From Vreelandella malpeensis (GTDB lineage: Bacteria; Pseudomonadota; Gammaproteobacteria; Pseudomonadales; Halomonadaceae): a DNA stretch of 64,000 nucleotides. The notes below the pieces were generated by a model that worked only from the letters and a program-made list of their open reading frames with translations, did no database searches and had not been told where the DNA came from. Positions 30,627 through 39,146 of this stretch are shown piece by piece. How positions within the stretch are numbered: the first letter of the stretch is position 1; every line of letters begins with the position of its first letter. The translations under genes were made by a program, and so were the position numbers. Where the stretch lies: positions 58,801-122,800 of the forward strand of contig NZ_WHVL01000008.1 of NCBI RefSeq assembly GCF_020622355.1. The letters run 5' to 3'.

Positions 30627-31324
30627 CCCGCCGAGATCGCGTCCATGGCGACGCCGGGCACGGTGCTGAACTTGGCCACCGAGCGCGCCAACCGCGCGAG
30701 GTTGCCCTCCTGCCAGCGGCCCGAGGTGCGCAGCCGACAGCGGTCGAAGTCGATCAGCCAGGGCGCGCCGTCGCCGTCCACCAGGATGTTGCGGGCGTTG
30801 AGGTCGACGTGATCGAGCCCAACCTCGTGAAAGCGAGCGATCATCGCGCCCACCCGTTTGAGCAGTGCTTCATCGGCGCTGCCCTCGGATAACCGCGAGG
30901 CCAGCGCCCGGGCGCCTTCGATGCGCACGGTGATCAGCGCCGCCTCATAAAAAAGGCCCAGGCGCTCGACGCCGGCGGCCACCGGGCGCGGTACCGGTAG
31001 ACCCTGATCATAAAGATCTGCGGTCAGGCGCAGTTCGCGAAAGGCGCGGGTGCGCTCGGCGCCCGACCACGCGTAGCGCTTCTCGCAGACCCGGGCGACG
31101 AGCCCGCCGCGCCGGTAGGGGCGCAGCACCCACTGCTCTTTCCCTGCCTGGAGAAACAGGCTCTCGCCCCGGCCCGGGGCCTCGCCCACCACGTGCCCGC
31201 GGCGGCGCCACGCCGCGCCATCGAACAGCGCAGGCCCGGGTTGGTACGCCGTGGCGTCGTCACATAAACTGTCTACATCATGTAGAATCAGCCAATTTTC
31301 CTGCTGGAGTGCCGCTAAGCGCAT
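30608..31324 (-). CDS. kdkA: KdkA 3-deoxy-D-manno-octulosonate kinase
   Basis: KdkA phosphorylates Kdo on the lipid A core at position 4. The 238-residue length fits. The catalytic loop is HVDLNARNIL with Asp174 and Asn179 and the metal motif is DFD (192-194). RGGLVARVCEKRYAW is the typical KdkA region around residues 72-86. The start at 31324 has GAGGG 6 bases before it; the open frame continues far upstream only because it runs antisense to the next gene. The ATG overlaps head-to-head, by two bases, with the start of the family 9 gene on the plus strand. Confidence 0.92.
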   Translation of the reverse strand: MRLAALQQENWLILHDVDSLCDDATAYQPGPALFDGAAWRRRGHVVGEAPGRGESLFLQAGKEQWVLRPYRRGGLVARVCEKRYAWSGAERTRAFRELRLTADLYDQGLPVPRPVAAGVERLGLFYEAALITVRIEGARALASRLSEGSADEALLKRVGAMIARFHEVGLDHVDLNARNILVDGDGAPWLIDFDRCRLRTSGRWQEGNLARLARSVAKFSTVPGVAMDAISAGYASAS

Positions 31325-32420
31325 GAAGCCCTCTTTGCCCAAGAAACCTCGCCATATTGCCATTCTGCGCCTCTCGGCGCTGGGCGATGTGTGCAATCTC
31401 GTGCCCACGGTACGCGCCTTGCAGCGCCACTGGCCCGAGGCGCGGATCACCTGGATCATCGGCAAGGGCGAGCACAGTCTACTGGCGGGCCTGTCCGGGG
31501 TCGAGTTCGTCGTGTTCGACAAGGCGACCGGCCTTGCCGGCATGCGTCGGATCTGGCGCGAGCTTGCCGACACCCGCTTCGACGTGCTGCTGCACATGCA
31601 GCAGGCGATCCGTGCAAGCCTTCTGTCGCTGGGGCTCAAGGCCGATGTGCGGGTGGGCTTCGACAAGGCGCGGGCCAAGGACTTCCAGCACTGGTTCACC
31701 CAGCGCCAGATCGCGCCGCGCCAGCACCCCCACGTGCTCGAATCGTTCATGGACTTCGCCCGGCTGCTCGGCGTGACCGACGACCGCCTCGAGTGGAACC
31801 TGGCCATCCCCGAGACCGCCTTCGACGAGGCCCGAGCGCTCGCGGGACCGGCGCCGTACCTGGTCATCAACCCCTGCAGCAATGCCCGACTGAGGAATTT
31901 TCGCAACTGGTCGGTCGAAGGCTATGCCAGCGTCATCGAGCACGCCTACCGCCATCACGGACTCAGGAGCGTGCTCACCGGCGGCGGCAGCGCCGCCGAG
32001 CGCGAAATGGCCGATGCCATCGAGGCGCTCTGCCCGCCCGGCAGCGTCGTCAACGCTATCGGGGGCACGTCTCTCAAGGGCGTGCTGGCGCTGATCAAAA
32101 GGGCGCGGGCGGTAATCGCTCCGGACACCGGCCCGGCTCACATGGGCAATGCCCTGGGCACTCCCACGCTCGGGCTCTACGCCACGACTAACCCGCGCCG
32201 CGCCGCACCCTACCTGTGGCGTGATTTCGCCGTCGACGCCTACCCCGAGGCGGTGCGTACCTATCTCGACAAGTCGGTGGAAGAGGTGAGCTGGGGCCAG
32301 CGCGTTCGCCACGCCGACGCCATGGACCTGATCAAGACCGACGCGGTGATCGCGAAGCTCGATGCGCTGCTCGCGCACACCGCCGCACCGTCGATTACGG
32401 GAGTTTCCGATGAAAGTTGA
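31323..32420 (+). CDS. Family 9 glycosyltransferase, WaaC-like heptosyltransferase I candidate
   Basis: This ADP-heptose glycosyltransferase is a candidate for the enzyme that adds the first heptose to Kdo. It opens with IAILRLSALGDVCNLVPTVRAL, has VINPCSNARLRNFRNWSVEGY in the middle, and RAVIAPDTGPAHMGNALGTPTLGLYATTNPRRAAPY in the donor site. It is 365 residues long. The ATG at 31323 has a distant GGAG and shares two bases with the kdkA start. Its end overlaps hldE by 11 bases, and with hldE and waaA it forms a three-gene operon. Assignment as WaaC or another heptosyltransferase is not certain. Confidence 0.88.
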   Translation: MKPSLPKKPRHIAILRLSALGDVCNLVPTVRALQRHWPEARITWIIGKGEHSLLAGLSGVEFVVFDKATGLAGMRRIWRELADTRFDVLLHMQQAIRASLLSLGLKADVRVGFDKARAKDFQHWFTQRQIAPRQHPHVLESFMDFARLLGVTDDRLEWNLAIPETAFDEARALAGPAPYLVINPCSNARLRNFRNWSVEGYASVIEHAYRHHGLRSVLTGGGSAAEREMADAIEALCPPGSVVNAIGGTSLKGVLALIKRARAVIAPDTGPAHMGNALGTPTLGLYATTNPRRAAPYLWRDFAVDAYPEAVRTYLDKSVEEVSWGQRVRHADAMDLIKTDAVIAKLDALLAHTAAPSITGVSDES

Positions 32421-33840
32421 TTTGACCGCCCTGCAGCACGCCCGCGTTCTGGTAGTGGGCGACGTGATGCTCGACCGCTACTGGCACGGCAGCACCTCGC
32501 GCATCTCGCCGGAGGCGCCGGTACCGGTGGTACGCGTCGAGGGTGCCGACGACCGCCCGGGTGGGGCGGCCAACGTGGCGCTCAACATCGCCGCCCTCGG
32601 GGCCCAGGTGGCGCTGGCCGGCGTGGTGGGAGACGACGAGCACGCCGCCCTGCTGAAAGAGCAGCTTGATACTGCCAATGTGAGCACTCACTTTCAAGTC
32701 AGCCCCGGTATACCGACCATCACAAAGTTGCGGGTAATGAGCCGCAACCAGCAGCTTTTGCGCCTGGACTTCGAGCAGTCGCTCGCCGGTGTCGAGACCG
32801 ACGAGCTGCTCGCCCAGGTGGACGCGGCGCTGTTTGAAGCCGACGTGATGATTCTCTCGGACTACGGCAAGGGCACGCTCAACCAGGTCGAACGGCTGAT
32901 CGAGATGGCGAAAGCCCAAGGCAAGCGCGTGCTGATCGACCCCAAGGGCGTCGATTTCGCCAAGTACCGGGGCGCGAGCCTGATCACTCCGAACCTGGCC
33001 GAGTTCGAGGCCGTGGCCGGGGTATGCGATTCTGATGAGTCGCTGGAGCAGCGCGGCGAGGCGCTGCGCGCCGAGCTCGCGCTGGACGCGCTGCTGATCA
33101 CTCGCAGCGAGAAGGGCATGACGCTGATTCGCGAGCATCACGCCGCGCTGCACCTGCCTACTCGTGCCCAGGAGGTGTTCGACGTGACCGGCGCCGGCGA
33201 CACGGTGATTGCGCTGCTGGGCCTGGCGCTCGCCTCACAAAGCTCGCTTCCCGATGCCATGATGCTCGCTAACCTGGGCGCGGGGCTGGTGGTGGCCAAG
33301 CCCGGCACCGCGACGCTTACCCTCGAGGAGCTGTCGCGTGCCCAGTACGGCGACAAGCCCGCCGAGTTCGGCGTCACCGAGGTCACGGCGCTGGTCGCGG
33401 CGGTGCGCGCCGCCCAGCGCCGCGGCGAGCGGGTGGTGATGACCAACGGTTGCTTCGACATCCTGCATGCCGGCCACGTCACTTACCTGGAGCAGGCCCG
33501 GCGGCTGGGCGACCGGCTGGTGGTGGCGGTCAACGACGACGCCTCCATCCGCCGGCTCAAGGGCGAGAAGCGCCCGATCAACCCGCTCGCTCGGCGCATG
33601 CAGGTGCTGGCGGGGCTTGGCGCGGTGGACTGGGTGGTGCCCTTTGACGAGGACACGCCGGCCTCGCTGATCGAGGCGGTGCTGCCGGATATCCTGGTCA
33701 AGGGCGGCGACTACCGGGTCGAGGAGATCGCCGGCAGCGACGCCGTGCTCGAGAACGGCGGCGACGTGAAGGTGCTGGGCTTCGAAGAAGGCGTCTCCAC
33801 CTCCGGCATGATCCAGACGATCCTCGAGCGCGAAGCCTAG
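32410..33840 (+). CDS. hldE: HldE bifunctional heptose-7-phosphate kinase / heptose-1-phosphate adenylyltransferase
   Basis: HldE carries out the first kinase and the last nucleotidyl step of ADP-heptose formation. The N-terminal ribokinase-like domain (residues 1-320) has VVGDVMLDRYW, PGGAANVALN and the catalytic VTGAGDT near residue 259. The C-terminal nucleotidyltransferase has NGCFDILHAGHVTYL near residue 346 and VVAVNDDASIRRLKG. The length of 476 residues is normal. The start at 32410 lies within the end of the previous gene, and its TAG overlaps the waaA GTG. Confidence 0.97.
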   Translation: MKVDLTALQHARVLVVGDVMLDRYWHGSTSRISPEAPVPVVRVEGADDRPGGAANVALNIAALGAQVALAGVVGDDEHAALLKEQLDTANVSTHFQVSPGIPTITKLRVMSRNQQLLRLDFEQSLAGVETDELLAQVDAALFEADVMILSDYGKGTLNQVERLIEMAKAQGKRVLIDPKGVDFAKYRGASLITPNLAEFEAVAGVCDSDESLEQRGEALRAELALDALLITRSEKGMTLIREHHAALHLPTRAQEVFDVTGAGDTVIALLGLALASQSSLPDAMMLANLGAGLVVAKPGTATLTLEELSRAQYGDKPAEFGVTEVTALVAAVRAAQRRGERVVMTNGCFDILHAGHVTYLEQARRLGDRLVVAVNDDASIRRLKGEKRPINPLARRMQVLAGLGAVDWVVPFDEDTPASLIEAVLPDILVKGGDYRVEEIAGSDAVLENGGDVKVLGFEEGVSTSGMIQTILEREA

Positions 33841-35135
33841 TGGGCAAGCGCCTGCCTCGCACGCTCTACTCGGCGGCGCTCTATGCACTCTCGCCGCTGA
33901 TTCTGGCGCGCATCTGGCGAGAGCAAGTGCCCACTTACCCACGGCGGCAGCGCTTGGGCATGGGGCTCGATGCGGGTCTTGGCGAGCTGCCGGCGGCGCC
34001 GCGCCTCTGGCTGCACTGCGCCTCCGTCGGCGAGGTACGCGCCGCCACGGCTCTGATCGAGGCGCTGCTGGCGCGCTATCGAGATCACGGTCTGCTGATC
34101 ACCACCATGACCGCGACCGGTGCAGAGCAGGTTCAGGCGCTGATCGCGCGTCAACGCGAGGCGGACCGGGCGCGCCTTGCCCACCGCTTTCTGCCGCTGG
34201 ATTTCCCGGGCGCGGCCCGGCGCTTCGTGGCGCGAGTGAAGCCCGCGCTCGCGTTGATGTTCGAGACCGAGCTGTGGCCCAATCTGCTGCATGCCTGCCG
34301 TTGCCAGGGCGTGCCGGTAGCGGTGGTCAATGGTCGCCTCTCCGAGCGGGCGTTCGCGCGCTACCAGCGCATACGTCCGCTGATGGCCGCGACGCTTTCC
34401 GACGTCACTTGGCTGGCAGCGAAATCCGCCGAGGATGCGGCGCGCTTCCAGGCGCTCGGCACGCCTTCTCGTACCCGCGTGGTGGGCTCGTTGAAGTTCG
34501 AGATTGTCACCAATGATCAGCCTTGCATTGATAGTGAGCGCTTGCCTTTGGAGAGCGGCACGCGGCGGATCTGGGTGGCGGGTTCCACCCGTGAAGGCGA
34601 GGAGGCACTGCTGCTCGACGCTCACCGGGCGCTGCGCCGGCGCTACCCCGAGGCGCTGCTGATTCTCGTGCCCCGCCACCCCCGGCGTTTCGACGAGGTT
34701 GCCGCGCTTTGCAGACGCGAAGGCCTTGCCATGGTCAGGCGCAGCGACAACGTCCCTATCAATGAGGAGGTCGCGGTCTACCTGGGAGATACGCTGGGCG
34801 AGATGACGTTTTACTACTCGGCGGGTGAGGTGGCCTTCGTGGGCGGCTCGCTGGTGGCGCTCGGCGGGCACAACGTGCTCGAACCCGCAGCACTTGGAAG
34901 GCCCGTGCTGTGCGGGCCATCGCTTGAGAACTTCGCTGACGTGGCCGCACCGCTGATCGAGGCGGGCGTTCTCACCACGGTCGACTCGACCGATGCGTTG
35001 GCCGGCGCCCTCGAGGCGCTGTTTGCCGACCCGGTGGCGGCCCGGCAGCGCGGAGCCGCCGGGCCGCGCGTGATCGAGGCCCACCGCGGGGCGCTGGCGC
35101 GTACCCTGGCGGGCCTCGATGAGTTCTTGGGTTAA
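33840..35135 (+). CDS. waaA: WaaA Kdo transferase
   Basis: WaaA (KdtA) transfers Kdo from CMP-Kdo to lipid A precursor at the inner membrane. It starts at GTG 33840, inside the hldE stop (TAGTG). An N-terminal membrane anchor (residues 6-25) precedes WLHCASVGEVRAA, with the catalytic Glu near residue 64, and the donor site has FVGGSLVALGGHNVLEPAALGRPVLCGP. The protein has 431 residues. With a kdkA gene nearby, it may be a single-Kdo transferase, as in Haemophilus, but this cannot be read from sequence. Confidence 0.96.
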   Translation: MGKRLPRTLYSAALYALSPLILARIWREQVPTYPRRQRLGMGLDAGLGELPAAPRLWLHCASVGEVRAATALIEALLARYRDHGLLITTMTATGAEQVQALIARQREADRARLAHRFLPLDFPGAARRFVARVKPALALMFETELWPNLLHACRCQGVPVAVVNGRLSERAFARYQRIRPLMAATLSDVTWLAAKSAEDAARFQALGTPSRTRVVGSLKFEIVTNDQPCIDSERLPLESGTRRIWVAGSTREGEEALLLDAHRALRRRYPEALLILVPRHPRRFDEVAALCRREGLAMVRRSDNVPINEEVAVYLGDTLGEMTFYYSAGEVAFVGGSLVALGGHNVLEPAALGRPVLCGPSLENFADVAAPLIEAGVLTTVDSTDALAGALEALFADPVAARQRGAAGPRVIEAHRGALARTLAGLDEFLG

Positions 35136-35141
35136 GGCAGC

Positions 35142-35813
35142 CTAACGCGTCACGCGCTCGACGCCGCCGGCGGTGCCCAGCAGCAGCACGTCGGCACCGC
35201 GAGCGGCGAACAGCCCATTGGTGACCACGCCGACGATGGCGTTGATGCGGGTCTCCATCTCCACCGGGCGCTCGATCATCACCTCGAAGCAGTCGAGGAT
35301 CTGGTTGCCGTTGTCGGTCACCACGCCCTGGCGGTAGACCGGCTCGAAGCCGAGCTTGACCAATTCGCGGGCGACATAGGAGCGGGCCATGGGAATCACC
35401 TCCACCGGCAGCGGAAAGCGCCCGAGCGTCTCGACGCGCTTGGAGCCGTCGGCGATGCAGATGAAGCGCTCCGCGCAGGCGGCAACGATCTTCTCGCGGG
35501 TGAGTGCTGCTCCTCCGCCCTTGATCATCTCGAGTGCGCCGTTCACCTCGTCGGCGCCGTCGATGTAGACCGGCACTGTCCCCACGTCATTGAGCTCGAA
35601 TACCTCGATGCCCAGCGCCTCGAGGCGCGCTTTCGAGGCATCGGAGCTGGCCACCGCTCCCTTGAAGCGGTCGCGCAGTGGCGCGAGACGGTCGATGAAC
35701 AGATTCGCCGTCGAGCCGGTGCCGATGCCGAGCACGGTGCTCTTCTCGAGCATGGGGGTTATCTCGGCGATGGCGGCGTCGGCGACGGCGGCTTTCAGCG
35801 CGTCCTGGGTCAT
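35142..35813 (-). CDS. rpiA: RpiA ribose-5-phosphate isomerase A
   Basis: RpiA interconverts ribose-5-phosphate and ribulose-5-phosphate in the pentose phosphate pathway. The 223-residue protein has [59 protein letters not shown] and the catalytic region [18 protein letters not shown] lies 6 bases before the ATG. It is divergent from ilvA, with rpiA-ilvA head-to-head as in many gammaproteobacteria. Confidence 0.97.
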   Translation of the reverse strand: MTQDALKAAVADAAIAEITPMLEKSTVLGIGTGSTANLFIDRLAPLRDRFKGAVASSDASKARLEALGIEVFELNDVGTVPVYIDGADEVNGALEMIKGGGAALTREKIVAACAERFICIADGSKRVETLGRFPLPVEVIPMARSYVARELVKLGFEPVYRQGVVTDNGNQILDCFEVMIERPVEMETRINAIVGVVTNGLFAARGADVLLLGTAGGVERVTR

Positions 35814-35976
35814 GGGGGCTCCGGGGTTGTGTGAGGGCCGCGCCAGTATACCGCCTTGGCGCGCCCGTGTTGATGCGCGCGCGTAACGCTGGACGTTGCC
35901 GGGGGCGATCTGCTACCAATAAAGGCTTTTCCCGGCTCCGGCCACCGCTCTCATCTGCTCTCATCTGGATATCCGC

Positions 35977-37491
35977 ATGCTCGAAGCTACCGTCAAAAAG
36001 ATCCTCCAGGCCCGCGTCTACGAGGCGGCCTGCGAGACGCCCATTTCGCCCGCTCCCTTTTTGTCGCGTCGCTTCAACAACCAGATTCTGATCAAGCGCG
36101 AGGATCTGCAGCCGGTCTACTCGTTCAAGATTCGCGGCGCCTACAACAAGATGGCAACGCTTTCCGAGGAGCAGAAGGCGCGCGGGGTGATCGCCGCCTC
36201 CGCCGGCAACCATGCCCAGGGGCTGGCGCTGGCGGCCAAGCTCATGGGGGTGAAGGCGGTGATCGTCATGCCGCGTATCACCCCAGAGATCAAGGTGCAG
36301 GGCGTGCGCTCGCGCGGCGCCCGGGTGGTGCTCAAGGGCGATGCCTTTTCCGATGCCGCCGCCCACGCCCAGGAACTGATCGAGGAGCACGGTTACACCT
36401 ACATTCCGCCCTTCGACGACATCGACGTGGTGGCCGGCCAAGGCACCATCGGCGTTGAGATCCTGCGCCAGCACACCGGTCGGCTCGATGCGATCTTCGT
36501 GCCCGTCGGCGGGGGCGGATTGATCGCCGGCGTCGCCGCCTACGTGAAATACCTGCGCCCGGAGATCAAGATCATCGGCGTCGAGGCCGAGGACAGCGCC
36601 TGTCTCAAGGCGGCGCTGGCCGCCGGCGAGCGCGTGGTGCTCGACCAGGTCGGCGTGTTCGCCGAGGGCGTGGCGGTGGCGCAGATCGGCGAAGTGCCGT
36701 TCTCGCTCGCCCGCGAGCTCGTGGACGAGGTCATCACCGTCAATACCGACGAGATGTGCGCGGCGGTCAAGGACATCTTCGATGACACCCGGGCCGTGGC
36801 GGAGACCTCCGGGGCGCTGTCGCTGGCTGGACTCAAGAAGTACGTGCAGCGCACCGGCGCCGAGGGGCAAACGCTCTTGTGCATCAACTCCGGCGCCAAC
36901 ACCAACTTCGACCGGCTGCAGCACATCGCAGAGCGCACCGAGCTCGGCGAGCAGCGCGAGGCGATCCTCGCCGTGACCATCGAGGAGAAGCCCGGCAGCT
37001 TCAAGAAGTTCTGCCGCGTGCTCGGCAAGCGCATGGTGACCGAGTTCAGCTACCGCTACGCCGACGACCGCCAGGCGCACATCTTCGTCGGGGTCCAGGT
37101 CAAGCCCGGCGGCGAGGACCGCCAAGCGGTGATCGAGCGGCTCAGAGAGGGCGGCTATCCGGTGGAGGATTTGACCGACAACGAGCTCGCCAAGCTGCAT
37201 ATACGCCACCTGAGCGGTGGGCGCCCGAGCGAGCACTTCGACGAGGAGCTCTACCGCTTCGAGTTTCCCGAACGCCCCGGGGCGCTGATGAACTTCCTCT
37301 CGCACCTGCCTCACGACTGGAACATCTCGCTGTTCCACTACCGCAATCACGGCGCGGCTTACGGGCGCGTGCTGGTGGGCATGCAGGTGCCGAGCGCCGA
37401 CCGTACCCACGTGGCCGAGCATCTCGACGCCATCGGCTATCGCTACTGGCGCGAAAGCGACAATCCGGCCTACCGGCTGTTCATGGCGTGA
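35977..37491 (+). CDS. ilvA: IlvA biosynthetic threonine deaminase
   Basis: IlvA converts threonine to 2-oxobutanoate, the first step to isoleucine. The PLP lysine is Lys51 in YSFKIRGAYNKM, SAGNHAQGLA binds substrate, and GGGGLIAG holds the phosphate of PLP. Two ACT-like domains in the last 170 residues indicate allosteric control by isoleucine and valine. At 504 residues it has the usual biosynthetic length. No clear attenuator leader is seen in the 160 bases before it. Confidence 0.97.
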   Translation: MLEATVKKILQARVYEAACETPISPAPFLSRRFNNQILIKREDLQPVYSFKIRGAYNKMATLSEEQKARGVIAASAGNHAQGLALAAKLMGVKAVIVMPRITPEIKVQGVRSRGARVVLKGDAFSDAAAHAQELIEEHGYTYIPPFDDIDVVAGQGTIGVEILRQHTGRLDAIFVPVGGGGLIAGVAAYVKYLRPEIKIIGVEAEDSACLKAALAAGERVVLDQVGVFAEGVAVAQIGEVPFSLARELVDEVITVNTDEMCAAVKDIFDDTRAVAETSGALSLAGLKKYVQRTGAEGQTLLCINSGANTNFDRLQHIAERTELGEQREAILAVTIEEKPGSFKKFCRVLGKRMVTEFSYRYADDRQAHIFVGVQVKPGGEDRQAVIERLREGGYPVEDLTDNELAKLHIRHLSGGRPSEHFDEELYRFEFPERPGALMNFLSHLPHDWNISLFHYRNHGAAYGRVLVGMQVPSADRTHVAEHLDAIGYRYWRESDNPAYRLFMA

Positions 37492-37587
37492 TTATGTGAG
37501 CACTCACTAACGCCAGGCCTTAGCGCGGTCAGGCCGTCTGCGATGTCTAAACGTTTAAATAGGCGTTAAAAAATGCGCTTATGGCTA

Positions 37588-37616
37588 TTGTCACTGCCCG
37601 GCCTTGGCCCTATAGT
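37588..37616 (+). promoter_or_regulatory. Sigma-70 promoter of the small membrane peptide gene
   Basis: TTGTCA (37588-37593) and TATAGT (37611-37616) are separated by exactly 17 bases. Transcription would begin near 37623, about 90 bases before the small reading frame. The 5' leader holds no obvious structure. Confidence 0.7.
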
Positions 37617-37713
37617 CGGCTTTGAAAAATAGTCAAGTGAGTCATCTTCTCTCATCGACACGCTGATGACGCACTCGAGGGCATTGGCAATCAATAAACG
37701 TTGGAGAGAAGGC

Positions 37714-37812
37714 ATGCGGCGGAAAAAGCCCGATGTGGTAATGGCGTTGACAGTGGTCTTTATGCTGGGAGTACTGGCAACCGGGTATGCGCAGGCATTG
37801 GCGGGAAGTTGA
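37714..37812 (+). CDS. Putative 32-residue single-helix membrane peptide
   Basis: This short frame begins MRRKKPDVVMAL and then runs through about 18 hydrophobic residues (VVMALTVVFMLGVLATGY) before a small polar tail. The basic start followed by one helix predicts an inner-membrane peptide with its N terminus in the cytoplasm. GGAGAGAAGG (37702-37711) is a good ribosome site close to the ATG, and a near-consensus promoter lies upstream. Nothing else explains the 470 bases between ilvA and the dehydrogenase gene. I do not recognise the family and cannot assign a function. Confidence 0.6.
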   Translation: MRRKKPDVVMALTVVFMLGVLATGYAQALAGS

Positions 37813-37918
37813 CCGCCACGTGTGACGTCAGCGTCCAGCAGATGGCTTTCGAACGCTAATAAGGTCTATCCAGTCTTGTGTTTCAACGTATGCCGTCGTG
37901 TACCAACGTAGGTAGCGG

Positions 37919-37955
37919 AACGGGTCGAGGAGCATCAACCCGTTCTTCCCTTCTC
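37919..37955. terminator. Possible terminator between the small peptide and the dehydrogenase gene
   Basis: AACGGGT (37919-37925) pairs with ACCCGTT (37938-37944) across 12 bases and is followed on the plus strand by a pyrimidine-rich tail. The T run is poor, so this is tentative. Confidence 0.4.
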
Positions 37956-37963
37956 AGGACTTG

Positions 37964-39088
37964 TCACAGCTCGATGATCAGTCTTATCGCCTCGCCCTTG
38001 TCCAGTCTGTCGAAACCCTCATTGATCTCCTCAAGACGAAGCGTGCCGCTGAGAAGCTTGCCCACCGGCAACTTGCCTTGCCGGTATAGCGCGACGTAGC
38101 GGGCGATGTCCCTTGGCGGCACGCAGGTACCGATGTAGCTTCCCTTGAGAGTACGCTCTTCCGCCACCAGGCTGACGATATTGAGCTTCAGATCGGTATC
38201 GGGGCCAGGCAGGCCCGCCGTGACCGTGGTACCGCCGCGCCGGGTCATCCTGTAGGCGTTCGACAGCGCCTTTTCCGACCCCGCGAACTCGAGAGCAACG
38301 TCCACTCCGCCGTCGGTGAGCGCGCGTATCTGCTCCATCAGGTCCGGGTCCCGGGCGTTGAAGGTCGCCGTCGCGCCCAACGCCTTGGCCACCGTGAGCT
38401 TGTCATCAGATAGATCGACCGCGACGATCTGCGTCGCACCCGCACAGACGGCTCCCAGTACCGCGGCGAGCCCCACGCCACCGAGCCCGATCACCGCCAC
38501 GGTTTGTCCGGCCTGTACCCGGGCGGTGTTGATCACTGCCCCTACGCCGGTCAGCACTGCACAACCGAACAGCGCCGCCTCGGTGAAGGGCAGGGTCTTG
38601 TCGATCTTGACCAGCGAACGGCGGGACACCACCGCATGCTCGGCGAAGGCGGAGCAGCCCAGGTGATGGAAGATGGCCGCGCCGTTCTCGTGCAGGCGAA
38701 CCTCTCCGGACAGCAGGGTACCCGCGCCGTTGGCCCGAGCCCCGGGCTCGCAGAGGGCGGGCCGTCCTTCGGCGCAGGGCAGGCAGTGGCCGCAGCTGGG
38801 CATGAAGGTGAGGACCACGTGATCACCCGGCACCAGGTCATCGACGTTGGCGCCCAGACTCACCACCTCGCCTGCCGCTTCGTGGCCCAGGGTCATGGGC
38901 ATGGGGCGAGGACGGTTGCCATTGATCACGGAGAGATCGGAATGGCACAGGCCGGCGGCTCGAATGCGTACCAACACCTCGTCGGGGCCCGGCGGATCGA
39001 GAACGATCTCTCTGATCTCCAGCGGGCGGCTATGGCTGTAAGGGGGGGCCGAGGTCATGTCCTTCAATACGGCAGCGCGGGTTTTCAT
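37964..39088 (-). CDS. Zinc-dependent alcohol dehydrogenase
   Basis: This medium-chain dehydrogenase oxidises an alcohol or aldehyde adduct with NAD(P). Catalytic zinc ligands are Cys48, His69-Glu70 and Cys176; structural zinc cysteines are Cys99, 102, 105 and 113. The cofactor motif is GLGGVG (201-206). The 374-residue length and a GHEAAGEV core place it with class I/III-like enzymes; the substrate is unknown. GGAGG lies 8 bases before the ATG. It is the last gene of the five-gene monooxygenase operon and probably handles the product of that reaction. Confidence 0.9.
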   Translation of the reverse strand: MKTRAAVLKDMTSAPPYSHSRPLEIREIVLDPPGPDEVLVRIRAAGLCHSDLSVINGNRPRPMPMTLGHEAAGEVVSLGANVDDLVPGDHVVLTFMPSCGHCLPCAEGRPALCEPGARANGAGTLLSGEVRLHENGAAIFHHLGCSAFAEHAVVSRRSLVKIDKTLPFTEAALFGCAVLTGVGAVINTARVQAGQTVAVIGLGGVGLAAVLGAVCAGATQIVAVDLSDDKLTVAKALGATATFNARDPDLMEQIRALTDGGVDVALEFAGSEKALSNAYRMTRRGGTTVTAGLPGPDTDLKLNIVSLVAEERTLKGSYIGTCVPPRDIARYVALYRQGKLPVGKLLSGTLRLEEINEGFDRLDKGEAIRLIIEL

Positions 39089-39146
39089 CGAAGAGCCTCC
39101 ATCGTCGTGGTGGGACCGAAATGCCGAGAGCGGCGTGAAAGCGGCG

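Noticed and set aside
30608..31906. 432-residue reading of the kdkA frame
   Set aside because: Residues before the ATG at 31324 are Ser/Arg-rich antisense of the heptosyltransferase gene.
35587..37422. 611-residue minus-strand frame opposite ilvA and reaching into rpiA
   Set aside because: It runs antisense to ilvA, whose protein is unmistakable; the long frame follows from GC-rich codon bias.
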